Source of the DNA: Cedecea colo | GTDB lineage: Bacteria > Pseudomonadota > Gammaproteobacteria > Enterobacterales > Enterobacteriaceae | Direction of reading: 5' to 3' | NCBI RefSeq assembly: GCF_011808225.1 | Contig: NZ_SOYS01000004.1 | Location: 288,548-352,547 of the forward strand | Length of the DNA: 64,000 nucleotides | In this document: positions 10,358 through 22,259 of the stretch, one piece after another | How the letters are laid out: the number at the start of each line of letters is the position of its first letter | Position numbering within the stretch: the first letter of the stretch is position 1 | Translations under genes and position numbers: made by a program | Notes under the pieces: model-generated | Told to the model about the DNA's origin: nothing | What the model saw: only the letters and a program-made list of their open reading frames with translations | The model's database searches: none

Positions 10358-11623
10358 TCACTTAAGCATGAAATCATACTGAATGCTCATTTTTACATCC
10401 CAGTAGTTCAGCCGATCGCCCAGCGTACTGCCGTCGCGCTTTTCCCGCCCCTTATCGGCGGCGAGGAAAACGTTCATTCCCTGTAACGGCCCTTCTGCCA
10501 CCTTGTAGTTCACCGCGCCTAGCAGCCCTATCCCCTTGATTTGCACATCGCGCTGGCTGGACTCATAGCCGCGGGTGACGATGGGTGCCAGCGTCATGGT
10601 TAACTGTGGCGTAAGGCGATAGTTGACCCCAGCCTGCCAGGACTGCATCCCTTCCCGGTTACGATCGAGGCTCAGGGAGAAGGGATAGCCAATATCAGTG
10701 TCCACAACCGCGCCGCTCATGGCATGCTGCAAATAGCCCCCGCTTGCAAACAGCCCGCCCCACGGCGCAGACCAGCTTAGCTGGCCGCTGACCAGCCCGG
10801 TTTCATCAGGCTGTGATGAAGAGCGGCTTAGCCCTTCTAACTTCACGTAAGACCCCAGCAGTTCGCCTTTCAGGGCGTGATCTTTGGTCAGTGGAATACG
10901 CTTTTCAAAAATACTTTGCGCCTGGGTCGAGACATCGTCTTGTACCGAGCCGCCAACTGAATAGCGGCTGTTTTCATCGTGCCAGCTGGCGGCTAAAAAC
11001 GTGCGGGGCCGGTGCTTGTCATATTTACCCGTCGCACTGTTGTAGACGCCTTCATCACGTATGCCGGTAGCAGAGTCGGTCCATTGAAACACGCGGCTGC
11101 GCCACATCGCCCAGAGTTCAATATTCGGCGTTAGCGCCATATATCCCAGCGCGCCTTCCGAAACCGTCGGCAATGTGCGCTGCGAGTTGCCGGCAATAAG
11201 CGGAATGCGCCAGGGCAGGCTGCCGTAACCATAATCGGTGCCGAAACGGCCGAGCTTTAAGCGAATATTTTCCGTCGGTTTAATTTTTATCGCGCCGAGG
11301 GCGTAACCAAAACTTTCATGTCCATCTAAATACCATCGCGTGCTCATGTCATTATGCGCGCCAAGCTTATAGACATAATATGCACCGCCCTCTACGCCAA
11401 TAAATTGCGCGTAATATTCGCTATTAAAATCGATCAGTCCTCCCTGAACCCAGGCATAAATATCCCGGCCCGTTCCGGCGCTCGGTTTATCAGCTCTTCG
11501 TAATTCATTTTTCAACCTAAATCGTAATGCGGATTCATCATCTGAAAGTTGTATGGCCCAGGCAGAGGGACAAGCCGCGGCCACGGCTATCGAAATAGCC
11601 GCTATCTTCGCGCTCTTTTGCAT
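10358..11623 (-). CDS. uidC: Glucuronide outer-membrane porin UidC
   Basis: Outer-membrane beta-barrel helping glucuronide entry, 421 aa (E. coli UidC 421). A signal peptide is visible, MQKSAKIAAISIAVAAACPSAWA, with likely cleavage before IQLSDD. Alternating aromatic beta-strand pattern, the segment RFGTDYGYGSLPWRIPLIAGN and the C-terminal strand ending in phenylalanine (QYDFMLK) support a porin of the OprD/UidC kind. It is the last gene of uidABC, 38 bp after uidB. Confidence 0.9.
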   Translation of the reverse strand: MQKSAKIAAISIAVAAACPSAWAIQLSDDESALRFRLKNELRRADKPSAGTGRDIYAWVQGGLIDFNSEYYAQFIGVEGGAYYVYKLGAHNDMSTRWYLDGHESFGYALGAIKIKPTENIRLKLGRFGTDYGYGSLPWRIPLIAGNSQRTLPTVSEGALGYMALTPNIELWAMWRSRVFQWTDSATGIRDEGVYNSATGKYDKHRPRTFLAASWHDENSRYSVGGSVQDDVSTQAQSIFEKRIPLTKDHALKGELLGSYVKLEGLSRSSSQPDETGLVSGQLSWSAPWGGLFASGGYLQHAMSGAVVDTDIGYPFSLSLDRNREGMQSWQAGVNYRLTPQLTMTLAPIVTRGYESSQRDVQIKGIGLLGAVNYKVAEGPLQGMNVFLAADKGREKRDGSTLGDRLNYWDVKMSIQYDFMLK

Positions 11624-11661
11624 TATTTAACCTTCTGTATTGTAATTATTTTATGGCGAGG

Positions 11662-13034
11662 CTATTTATTGAAATCTTTAATTAACTGCTGTTGTACTTG
11701 TTTTCGTTTATCTATCTCCAGAATAATATCTTTGAATTTTTTGTCGGTAAGGGGATAAAACCAGATAATGATAAATGCCAGCAACATAAAGCCGCACGGT
11801 ATTAGCGAAATTGCCATACGGATCCCTGTTATTACCTCGGGAGTTTGCGGCTGGTTGGCAATATAACCGCTGAGACCCAAAATAAAGGCAGGAATAGACC
11901 CGCCGATTGCCTGACCGCACTTACGCGTGAAAGAGAACAGAGAATATGTCAGCCCTTCAATACGCACGCCGGTGAGATACTCGCCATATTCCACCGTATC
12001 GGCTTCCAGCGCCCACATCACCGTCATCGTAATGCCCTGCCCAATAGAGGCAATTGCCAGCGCGGTGAGCGCAACAGGTACGGACTGAACAGACATATAA
12101 AAGAACAGTAAATAACCGCAGGTTCCCATAAGCGCACCGAGCAAGAACGTATTCTTTTTACCTGCTCGTGCGACCAAACGCGGCACCAGCGGCGCCGACG
12201 CTACGGAACCGATGAGCATTTGCACCAGCACAATCACGGAGAACAACCCGGAATCGTTCAGCACATAACGCACGTAGAACAATGACGAGGCGCTCACGGC
12301 GAAAGTGGAAATCAGAATGCAAAGCGCGCCCGAACACAGCATAAGTAATGGCCGGTTCCGTTTCAGCGTTTGCAGGCTAATTTTCAGCGAAGGTTGCGCC
12401 ACGATACGGACAACGTTTTCGCGGGTTGATTTAAAGCAGAGAAAATAAAGTCCCATACCGGCAACCGCCAGGATGATGGTCCAGAAGAGATATACCGACT
12501 CCATTTCCGACGGGCTGGCGCTGGTGATACGCGGCCCGATCAGAAACGCCAGGCAAACAAAGGTCAACGAGGCCGCAATGCTGCGCGCAGCCCCCAGACG
12601 CGCGCGCGACTGGGGTTGCCGGGTCATGGCCGTCGCCAGCGACCCGTAGGGAATATTGACGATGCTGTAGCAAAGCCCCAGCCCCATATAGGTCAGGTAG
12701 GCGTAAATCACCTTGCTGCTATGGCTCCACTCCGTTGGAACGCAGAACACCAGCACGCTAAACAACATTAAAGGGGCGGACCCGAATAACAAAAAAGGCC
12801 GGAATTTTCCCCAGCGGGTATTGACGCTATCGACGATGCGCCCCGCCGCAACGTCGGCGAAGGCGTCAAATACGCGGACTAACAGCAGCATCGTGCCGGC
12901 GGCGGCGGCACCGACGCCTGCAACGTCGGTGTAATAACTCAACAGAAACAACGCCCCCATAGCGAAGGCGAAGTTGTTAGCGACGTCACCCAGGCTGTAA
13001 CCCACAATGCTACGCCAGGAGAGTTGTTGACTCA

Positions 13035-13035
<1 letters not shown>
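11662..13035 (-). CDS. uidB: Glucuronide carrier UidB
   Basis: Inner-membrane glucuronide:proton symporter of the GPH family, 457 aa as in E. coli, with about 12 membrane segments. Recognisable blocks are [50 protein letters not shown], the family motif for sugar:cation carriers, and [17 protein letters not shown]. Its ATG overlaps the uidA stop as TAATG, so translation is coupled. Confidence 0.96.
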
Positions 13036-15249
<2,214 letters not shown>

Positions 15250-15843
15250 ATGGATAACATGTTTACCGAACCCTTGCCGACGCGTATCAGGATCCTGCGC
15301 GCGGCAAGGCAGTGCTTTGCGAAGAATGGTTTTCACAGCGCCTCAATGAAGACGATCTGCGGGGCCTGCGGGATGAGCCCCGGCACCCTGTATCACCACT
15401 TTCCGTCCAAAGATGCTTTGATTGAGGCGATTATCCTTGAGGATCAGGAAAGAGCCCTCACCCATTTTCGCGATCCGCTGGAAGGCGTAGGGCTGGTGGA
15501 TTACCTGGTGGACTCGATGATTGAGGTTACCCAGGAAGATTACGCGCAGCGTGCATTGGTGGTGGAAATCATGGCCGAAGGGATGCGAAATCCGCTGGTC
15601 GCGGAAATGCTGAAAAACAAATATCAAACCATTACCGGCTCCCTTGTTACCCGCTTTACGGAGGCGCAAAAGAGCGGGGAAATTGGTGCGGATATCGATA
15701 AAGGGATCGCGGCCAGAATGCTGCTGGCCATCACTTACGGCATTTTGTCGGACAGTGAAGCGGCGGAAAATGCCCGGCACGCAGCGTTTGCAGACACGTT
15801 CAGGAATATGGTTAACGGCTTACTGAGCGTGCCGAAGATCTGA
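15250..15843 (+). CDS. uidR: TetR-family repressor UidR
   Basis: Repressor of the glucuronide genes, 197 aa (E. coli 196). The TetR DNA-binding domain covers about residues 10-57 (TRIRILRAARQCFAKNGFHS, then MSPGTLYHHFPSKDALIEAI). The remainder aligns with E. coli UidR in blocks such as ALVVEIMAEGMRNP and AEMLKNK. It is transcribed divergently from uidABC across an operator-rich gap, as in E. coli. An intrinsic terminator follows at 15875. Confidence 0.94.
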   Translation: MDNMFTEPLPTRIRILRAARQCFAKNGFHSASMKTICGACGMSPGTLYHHFPSKDALIEAIILEDQERALTHFRDPLEGVGLVDYLVDSMIEVTQEDYAQRALVVEIMAEGMRNPLVAEMLKNKYQTITGSLVTRFTEAQKSGEIGADIDKGIAARMLLAITYGILSDSEAAENARHAAFADTFRNMVNGLLSVPKI

Positions 15844-15874
15844 TGGCTGCCGCTGTATTGCGGGCATTGTCGTG

Positions 15875-15895
15875 AGGCGCCAGCGCGCCTTTTCT
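15875..15895 (+). terminator. Intrinsic terminator after uidR
   Basis: AGGCGC-CAGC-GCGCCT stem directly followed by TTTCT, 32 bp after the uidR stop. Confidence 0.7.
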
Positions 15896-16028
15896 GGCGG
15901 ACCCACATTTTTTGCACGATCTGGGTTCTGGCTTGCAGATCCGAGCTAAACCTCCGCCAGTCGATTGATTGTCCAGCATAAAAAAGGGAAGGTTCTCGCC
16001 CGTATTCCTGGCTGGACGGCCTTATATT

Positions 16029-16181
16029 ATGCCTGTTATTCAGCTTGTTGAACGTGCGTTACGGATCCTCAACCTGTTTAACGGCCAGGCGGCGAAGCTT
16101 AAAATCACCGACATCAGTAAACGGATGGGCCTGAGCAAAAGCACTCTTCATTCTCTGCTTAAAACCCTGCGGCTATACGGC
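16029..16181 (+). pseudogene. Truncated IclR-family regulator (N-terminal stump)
   Basis: The frame from ATG 16029 encodes 51 residues of an IclR-type winged helix: MPVIQLVERALRILNLF, then KLKITDISKRMGLSKSTLHS. It resembles the N-terminus of E. coli YagI/XynR. After LLKTLRLYG the resemblance stops and the frame runs into the antisense of ygeV. The ligand-binding two thirds are gone. It looks like a gene cut at a rearrangement breakpoint that joined the uid region to the ygeV block. Whether the stump is expressed is unknown. Confidence 0.75.
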
Positions 16182-16205
16182 CAGCGACCTGGAATAATTC
16201 CCGGC

Positions 16206-17996
16206 TTATTCGGCGTCCCTTCCCGCCAACGAATATTTCTTAATTTTGCGGTACAACGTAGCAATGCCAATACCCAACTCATCTGCCGCCTGTTTTTTAT
16301 TACTGTAGCGTGCAAGCGCATCGTTAATCATTTGTCGCTCCATTTTCTCCAGCGCCGTTCCTCCCTCTTCATGAAACGACAATGTCGTCATAGTCCTGGG
16401 CAATTCCGCTTCGGGCTCAACATTGCCGCTACCGCTTACCAGATTAGGCGGCAGCAGAGCCATATCAATTATCTCACCCGAGGGCACGACGTTTACCAGA
16501 TACTCCATGAGATTGCTCAGTTCGCGAATATTACCCGGCCAGGCGTAGCGTTTTAGGAACTCAACCACCTCCTGCGCCACGCCGGGATAGACCAGCCCAA
16601 GCCGGTGCGTATGCAAATTCAGGAAATAGTGAATCAGGAGTTCAATATCATCCCGGCGCTCACGCAGCGGCGGCAGGCGCAGCGGGATCACGTTGAGCCG
16701 GTAATAAAGATCTTCGCGAAATTTACCTTTTGCGATGCACTGCTCAAGATTCTGATGAGTGGCGGAGATAATGCGAATATCCACCGGGACCGGACAACTG
16801 GCGCCGACCGGCTGAATCTCACGCGATTCAATGGTCCGCAGTAGCTTGGCTTGCAGGGTAAGCGGCATATCCCCTATTTCATCAAGAAACAGTGTGCCCT
16901 GATTGGCTGCCTGAATCAGCCCGACTTTCCCGTTTGCAGACGCGCCGGTGAAAGCGCCTTTAACGTAGCCAAAAAGCTCGCTCTCCAGCAGTTGCTCAGG
17001 AATGGCCGCACAGTTAATGGCGATAAATGGCTTTGCCTGACGGCCGCTGAGCTTATGGATTGCCCGGGCGACCACTTCTTTACCGGTGCCGCTCTCACCG
17101 GCAATCATGACGCTGGAAGGGCTTGGCGCAACGCGGCCGATCAGCTTTTTAAGCTGGCGCATCGCACGACACTCTCCTACCATAGCTTCAATTTGCGGCC
17201 CCTCCTGCGCAGCGCTGAGATCCGCAGACGAGTGCGACTGGTGAAAGGCCATTAAAAACAGCCATTGATCCTGCACCATATGCAGTTGCCCAATAATAAG
17301 CTCTTTACGATCGTCAAAAGTGATGACGTGCTGCATATGCCCATGTTTGAAATTATCTCCGAAAGTCAGCGGCTGAAACTGGATAGTTTTACCAATCATC
17401 TGTCCCCGACTGGCATCCATAATTTTCAATGCCGTATGGTTAGCGAATTTCACTTTTTGATCGTTACCCACTACCAGCACGCCCTGATCCATATTTTCCA
17501 TCATCGTTAAAAATATTTTATGAATATTCCCCCCGGAGGATCGATCGCATAAAAAACGCGAAACAAATATGGATGAAACATGGCGAACATAATCAGAGAA
17601 CTCCTGAATATTATCATTAATTCGTTTCTGCTGTTCGTGAGTGAGCGCGACCAGACTAATCACGCCCACGCATTGGTGATGGTACATAATCGGCGTACCC
17701 AAAAAAGCTTTTTCCTGGCACGCTTCTTTATTACCGCAATTTTCACAAAGTGGATCAAAGCGTGAATGGGTAATGACTTTCTCTTTTTGGGTTTCAATAA
17801 TGTAACGCAGAAGTTGCGAGCCTGTAGATAGCTTCTGCCCAATTTTTTTGTTGAACAAGCCGGTTCCGGCTACGCGATATAATGCACTATCGATTATCTC
17901 AACCTCAAGCTGGAGTACGCTGGAAAGCATGCTGGCAAATTGTTGAATTTGTGGCTGAATTTGCATCAAAATGGAAAGTGGTATGGACGGTATCAT
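16206..17996 (-). CDS. ygeV: Sigma-54-dependent activator YgeV
   Basis: Enhancer-binding activator, 596 aa from ATG 17996 (E. coli YgeV 592). The start is chosen because AAAAGG precedes it and MIPSIPLSILMQIQPQIQQFA lines up with the E. coli N-terminus. Order: GAF-like sensor (about 1-165) with a conserved Cys cluster C84-x2-C87-x5-C93; PAS region (about 185-260); AAA+ domain with Walker A GESGTGKE, GAFTGA loop that contacts sigma-54, and LFLDEIGDMP; C-terminal Fis-type helix-turn-helix (KKQAADELGIGIATLYRKIK). Divergent from ygeW. Shared dyads and -24/-12 promoters at four operons in the window suggest it is the regional regulator, probably responding to purine degradation or redox state. Confidence 0.95.
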   Translation of the reverse strand: MIPSIPLSILMQIQPQIQQFASMLSSVLQLEVEIIDSALYRVAGTGLFNKKIGQKLSTGSQLLRYIIETQKEKVITHSRFDPLCENCGNKEACQEKAFLGTPIMYHHQCVGVISLVALTHEQQKRINDNIQEFSDYVRHVSSIFVSRFLCDRSSGGNIHKIFLTMMENMDQGVLVVGNDQKVKFANHTALKIMDASRGQMIGKTIQFQPLTFGDNFKHGHMQHVITFDDRKELIIGQLHMVQDQWLFLMAFHQSHSSADLSAAQEGPQIEAMVGECRAMRQLKKLIGRVAPSPSSVMIAGESGTGKEVVARAIHKLSGRQAKPFIAINCAAIPEQLLESELFGYVKGAFTGASANGKVGLIQAANQGTLFLDEIGDMPLTLQAKLLRTIESREIQPVGASCPVPVDIRIISATHQNLEQCIAKGKFREDLYYRLNVIPLRLPPLRERRDDIELLIHYFLNLHTHRLGLVYPGVAQEVVEFLKRYAWPGNIRELSNLMEYLVNVVPSGEIIDMALLPPNLVSGSGNVEPEAELPRTMTTLSFHEEGGTALEKMERQMINDALARYSNKKQAADELGIGIATLYRKIKKYSLAGRDAE

Positions 17997-18020
17997 AGTC
18001 GACCTTTTTACATTATTCAT

Positions 18021-18483
18021 CAGATACGCACCGGTACGTAACGGCCTGGGCTTGACCTTTCAGAATGATATTACTCCCTCTTCCCATCCGTTCATTGATA
18101 TAGATAGTGCTTCTCAGAGAGGCTTATCTAAAATATGCAATAGCTATCACATATTTATATCAGCATGATAATTTGGCGCAGGAATTATCATATTGATATA
18201 GCATCATCACCTTAAGCAGGCTATTTTCCCCGGCAACGTCCAACCTTGCCTGTTAATTTCACCGCTCAGAAAATACGCCTGGCGCCGATATCCGCGCGCA
18301 GAATTTAATTTCGTGACAGAGGTCGCATAACGCGCTTCTTTCGTCGTACTTCATATTATTTATCCGGGAACTGGCACATTTATTGTTAGTAACAACACAG
18401 CGCTGGCTGTCGGCATTTCAGCACTGTACCTATCCGACCGCACAGCAAACGTTAAGCCCGCCATTCACGCCCAGGATAGAAAT
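18021..18483. promoter_or_regulatory. ygeV-ygeW intergenic control region
   Basis: No gene. Holds a 45-bp imperfect palindrome at 18156-18200 made of two dyads, TATCAGCATGATA (18158-18170) and TATCATATTGATA (18186-18198), whose AATTATCAT/ATGATAATT arms also pair with each other. A sigma-54 promoter for ygeW follows at 18372. The arrangement is that of tandem enhancer sites about 190-220 bp from a -12 element. Confidence 0.8.
18372..18387 (+). promoter_or_regulatory. Sigma-54 promoter of the ygeW operon
   Basis: TGGCACATTTATTGTT: the -24 TGGCAC is perfect and the -12 TTGTT has GT in place of the usual GC. It lies 97 bp upstream of ygeW and downstream of the YgeV-type dyads. Confidence 0.75.
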
Positions 18484-19671
18484 ATGAAAACAGTTAATGA
18501 ACTGATTACGGATATCAACAAACTCAACTCTTATCTCAGCGAGAAAGATTTCCTGCTGACATGGGAGCAATCTCCGGATGAGCTGAAGCAGGTTCTGGAT
18601 GTTGCGGCCGCCCTGAAAATGCTACGTGCTGAAAATATTGCCACGAAAGTGTTTAACAGCGGGCTGGGCATCTCTGTTTTCCGCGATAACTCAACCCGTA
18701 CTCGCTTCTCCTACGCCTCCGCGCTGAACCTGTTAGGCCTTGCCCAGCAGGACCTCGATGAAGGTAAATCGCAGATTGCTCACGGAGAAACGGTGCGTGA
18801 AACCGCCAATATGATCTCCTTTTGCGCCGACGCTATCGGTATCCGCGATGACATGTATCTCGGCGCCGGTAACGCCTATATGCGTGAAGTGGGTGATGCC
18901 CTGGATGATGGCTATAAGCAGGGCGTGCTGCCGCAGCGTCCGGCGCTGATCAACCTGCAGTGTGATATTGACCACCCGACCCAGGCGATGGCCGACCTGG
19001 CCTGGCTGCGCGAGCACTTCGGTTCGCTGGAAAACCTGAAAGGCAAGAAAATTGCCATGACCTGGGCCTACTCGCCGAGCTACGGTAAACCCCTCTCTGT
19101 ACCGCAGGGCATCATCGGTCTGATGACGCGTTTTGGTATGGACGTAACGCTCGCGCATCCGGAAGGCTATGACCTGATCCCTGATGTTATCGAAGTGGCA
19201 AAAAATAACGCTAACGCGTCCGGCGGCAGCTTCCGCCAGGTTACCAGCATGGAAGAAGCCTTCAAAGACGCCGACATTGTCTATCCGAAGTCCTGGGCGC
19301 CGTACAAAGTGATGGAGCAACGTACCGAATTGCTGCGCGCTAATGACCGCGACGGACTTGCCGCGCTGGAAAAAGCGTGCCTGGCGCAAAACGCCAAACA
19401 TAAAGACTGGCACTGCACCGAAGAGATGATGAAGCACACCCGTAACGGCGAGGCGCTGTATATGCACTGCCTGCCCGCTGACATCACCGGTGTCTCCTGT
19501 AAAGAGGGGGAAGTGACCAAAGAGGTATTCGAAAAATACCGCATTGCCACTTACAAAGAAGCGAGCTGGAAACCGTACATCATCGCCGCAATGATCGTGT
19601 GCCGCAAATTCGTCACCCCAGGCCAGACGCTGGAGCAACTCCTTAAAGAAGCGCAAAAACGCATCAAATAA
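18484..19671 (+). CDS. ygeW: Carbamoyltransferase-like protein YgeW
   Basis: Member of the aspartate/ornithine carbamoyltransferase superfamily, 395 aa (E. coli 396). The carbamoyl-phosphate loop appears as FRDNSTRTRFSYASA (about residues 61-75), and the HCLPAD motif (about residue 326) matches the transferase HCLP. The structure of E. coli YgeW is known, but its substrate is not settled. It starts a plus-strand operon with ygeX, ygeY, hyuA and the carbamate kinase yqeA. That context suggests it phosphorolyses a carbamoylated intermediate to carbamoyl phosphate, which YqeA would turn into ATP. The substrate is inferred only. Confidence 0.95.
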   Translation: MKTVNELITDINKLNSYLSEKDFLLTWEQSPDELKQVLDVAAALKMLRAENIATKVFNSGLGISVFRDNSTRTRFSYASALNLLGLAQQDLDEGKSQIAHGETVRETANMISFCADAIGIRDDMYLGAGNAYMREVGDALDDGYKQGVLPQRPALINLQCDIDHPTQAMADLAWLREHFGSLENLKGKKIAMTWAYSPSYGKPLSVPQGIIGLMTRFGMDVTLAHPEGYDLIPDVIEVAKNNANASGGSFRQVTSMEEAFKDADIVYPKSWAPYKVMEQRTELLRANDRDGLAALEKACLAQNAKHKDWHCTEEMMKHTRNGEALYMHCLPADITGVSCKEGEVTKEVFEKYRIATYKEASWKPYIIAAMIVCRKFVTPGQTLEQLLKEAQKRIK

Positions 19672-19734
19672 TCTACCCCGGTCTGGCCTGCGGGCCAGCC
19701 TCATCCTTTCGCCATAAAAGAATAAGGATCGATT

Positions 19735-20934
19735 ATGTCTGCTTTCTCACTGAAAATGGATATTGCCGAAAACCGCTTTTTCAACGGGGAGAACTCACCG
19801 CTGTTTTCCCGCCAGCAGGCGCAGCAGGCGCGTCACTTCCATCAAAAAATCGCCGGATACCAACCCACACCGCTGGTTGCTATGAACGAACTGGCCGCCC
19901 TGTTCGGCGTGCACAAAATTCTGGTTAAAGACGAGTCTCAGCGCTTTGGCCTTAACGCATTCAAAATGCTGGGCGGCGCTTACGCCATCGCGCGGCTGCT
20001 TTGCGAAAAATACCAGCTAGATATCAACGAATTCTCATTCGAAACGCTGAAATCCAGCATTAAAGAGAAGATGACTTTTGCCACCACGACCGATGGCAAC
20101 CACGGCCGGGGCATTGCGTGGGCCGCCCAGAAGCTGGGACAAAACGCCGTTATTTATATGCCGAAAGGTTCGGCGCAGGAGCGCGTGGATGCCATTTTGC
20201 GTCTCGGGGCTGAATGTATCGTCACCGACATGAACTACGACGATACCGTCCGCTTCACCATGCAAACCGCGCAGGAAAAAGGGTGGGAAGTGGTTCAGGA
20301 TACCGCCTGGGAGGGCTACACCAAAATCCCCACCTGGATTATGCAAGGCTACGCCACCCTTGCGGATGAGGCCGTCGAACAGATGGCTGCCATGGGGATA
20401 GCCCGCCCGACTCACGTCTTTTTGCAGGCGGGCGTCGGCGCCATGGCGGGCGGCGTGCTGGGCTATCTGGCGGACGTTTACGGCGCCAGAAACCTGCATT
20501 CGGCGATCGTTGAGCCAGAACTGGCAGACTGCATCTATCGCTCGGGTGTAAAGGGAAAAATCGTCAACGTCGGCGGCAGCATGGCCACCATTATGGCGGG
20601 ACTCGCCTGCGGAGAACCCAACCCGCTGGGCTGGGACATTCTGCGCAACTGCGCCACCCAGTTTATCTCCTGCCAGGACGCTGTTGCCGCGCTGGGTATG
20701 CGTGTGCTGGGTAACCCGCCCGGTAACGATCCACGCGTTATTTCCGGCGAATCCGGCGCGGTCGGCCTCGGCGTGCTTGCCGCCGTTTATTTCCATCCGC
20801 AGCGCGAAGCGCTAATGCACAAGCTGAAACTCGACGGCCACTCCGTCGTGCTGACGATCAGCACCGAAGGCGATACCGATATTCAGCATTACCGGGAAGT
20901 GGTCTGGGAAGGCAAACACCCGGCAGCACGGTGA
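19735..20934 (+). CDS. dpaL: 2,3-diaminopropionate ammonia-lyase YgeX (DpaL)
   Basis: PLP enzyme converting 2,3-diaminopropionate to pyruvate and two ammonia, 399 aa. The PLP lysine is K77 in FGLNAFKMLGGAYA, and the PLP-phosphate loop is probably AGVGAMAGGVLGY. Other fold type II marks are TTTDGNHGRGIAWAA and GNPPGNDPRVISGESGAVGL. It lies 63 bp after ygeW with AAGGATCG upstream of the start. In gut bacteria ygeX belongs to the gene set tied to anaerobic urate breakdown; that role is adopted here from context. Confidence 0.96.
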   Translation: MSAFSLKMDIAENRFFNGENSPLFSRQQAQQARHFHQKIAGYQPTPLVAMNELAALFGVHKILVKDESQRFGLNAFKMLGGAYAIARLLCEKYQLDINEFSFETLKSSIKEKMTFATTTDGNHGRGIAWAAQKLGQNAVIYMPKGSAQERVDAILRLGAECIVTDMNYDDTVRFTMQTAQEKGWEVVQDTAWEGYTKIPTWIMQGYATLADEAVEQMAAMGIARPTHVFLQAGVGAMAGGVLGYLADVYGARNLHSAIVEPELADCIYRSGVKGKIVNVGGSMATIMAGLACGEPNPLGWDILRNCATQFISCQDAVAALGMRVLGNPPGNDPRVISGESGAVGLGVLAAVYFHPQREALMHKLKLDGHSVVLTISTEGDTDIQHYREVVWEGKHPAAR

Positions 20935-21000
20935 CGGACAACAGGCCGTATTACATTCCTCCCGCCACGCGGGAAACACGAAGGACTGGAGAAAAGATCC

Positions 21001-22212
21001 ATGGCTAAGAACATCCCTTTCAAACAGATTGTTGAAAAAGCACAACGCTATCAGAATGATATGACGCGCTTCCTGCGCGATATGATCGCCATTCCCAGCG
21101 AGAGCTGCGATGAGAAGCGCGTCATCCATCGTATTAAAGAAGAGATGGAGAAGGTCGGGTTCGACAAAGTGGACATTGACCCGATGGGCAACGTGCTCGG
21201 CTATATCGGACACGGACCGCGACTGGTGGCGATGGATGCACACATTGATACCGTTGGTATTGGCAATATCAAGAACTGGAACTTCGACCCGTACGAGGGA
21301 ATGGAGACGGATGAGCTGATCGGCGGGCGCGGCGCATCTGACCAGGAAGGCGGCATGGCGGCAATGGTTTACGCAGGCAAAATCATCAAGGACCTGGGGC
21401 TGGAAGATGAATATACGCTGCTGGTGACCGGCACCGTTCAGGAAGAGGATTGCGACGGCCTGTGCTGGCAGTACATTATCGAGCAGTCCGGCATTCGCCC
21501 TGAATTTGTGGTCAGCACCGAACCGACAGACTGCCAGATCTACCGCGGCCAACGTGGACGTATGGAGATCCGCGTCGAAGTCCAGGGCGTTAGCTGTCAC
21601 GGCTCTGCGCCCGAGCGCGGCGATAACGCGATTTTCAAAATGGCCCCGGTCCTGACCGAGCTGGAACAACTTTCGCAGAAACTGGGTTATGACGCGTTTC
21701 TGGGCAAAGGCACCCTGACCGTTTCCGAGATTTTCTTCACCTCACCTAGCCGCTGCGCGGTGGCGGATAGCTGCGCGGTCTCTATCGATCGCCGTCTGAC
21801 CTGGGGCGAAACCTGGGAAGGGGCACTGGAAGAGATCCGCGCCCTGCCTGCGGTGCAAAAAGCGAATGCCGTGGTCTCTATGTATAACTATGAGCGCCCG
21901 TCATGGACCGGCCTGGTCTACCCGACCGAGTGCTATTTCCCGACCTGGAAAGTGGAAGAGAACCACTTTACCGTCCGCGCCCTGAGCAATGCCTATGAAG
22001 GCCTGTTTGGACAGGCGCCGGTCGTGGATAAATGGACCTTCTCCACCAACGGTGTCTCCATCATGGGCCGTCACGGTATTCCGGTTATCGGCTTTGGCCC
22101 TGGTAAAGAGCCAGAAGCCCACGCGCCAAACGAAAAAACCTGGAAATCCCATCTGGTGACCTGCGCCGCGATGTATGCGGCCATCCCGCTGAGCTGGCTG
22201 GCAACGGAGTAA
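21001..22212 (+). CDS. ygeY: M20-family peptidase/amidohydrolase YgeY
   Basis: Di-zinc hydrolase of the M20 (ArgE/DapE) family, 403 aa. Metal-site motifs are [13 protein letters not shown] (about residues 76-88), the bridging Asp and following residues in [14 protein letters not shown], and [11 protein letters not shown] with the catalytic Glu pair. The C-terminal [11 protein letters not shown] is typical. It may release an amino acid or small amine from a urate-derived ureido compound; the substrate is not known from sequence. It sits between ygeX and hyuA in the operon. Confidence 0.93.
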   Translation: MAKNIPFKQIVEKAQRYQNDMTRFLRDMIAIPSESCDEKRVIHRIKEEMEKVGFDKVDIDPMGNVLGYIGHGPRLVAMDAHIDTVGIGNIKNWNFDPYEGMETDELIGGRGASDQEGGMAAMVYAGKIIKDLGLEDEYTLLVTGTVQEEDCDGLCWQYIIEQSGIRPEFVVSTEPTDCQIYRGQRGRMEIRVEVQGVSCHGSAPERGDNAIFKMAPVLTELEQLSQKLGYDAFLGKGTLTVSEIFFTSPSRCAVADSCAVSIDRRLTWGETWEGALEEIRALPAVQKANAVVSMYNYERPSWTGLVYPTECYFPTWKVEENHFTVRALSNAYEGLFGQAPVVDKWTFSTNGVSIMGRHGIPVIGFGPGKEPEAHAPNEKTWKSHLVTCAAMYAAIPLSWLATE

Positions 22213-22259
22213 TCCATGATATTTTCCGCCGCGCTCAGCGGCGGGATTCTGAGGTTTCT

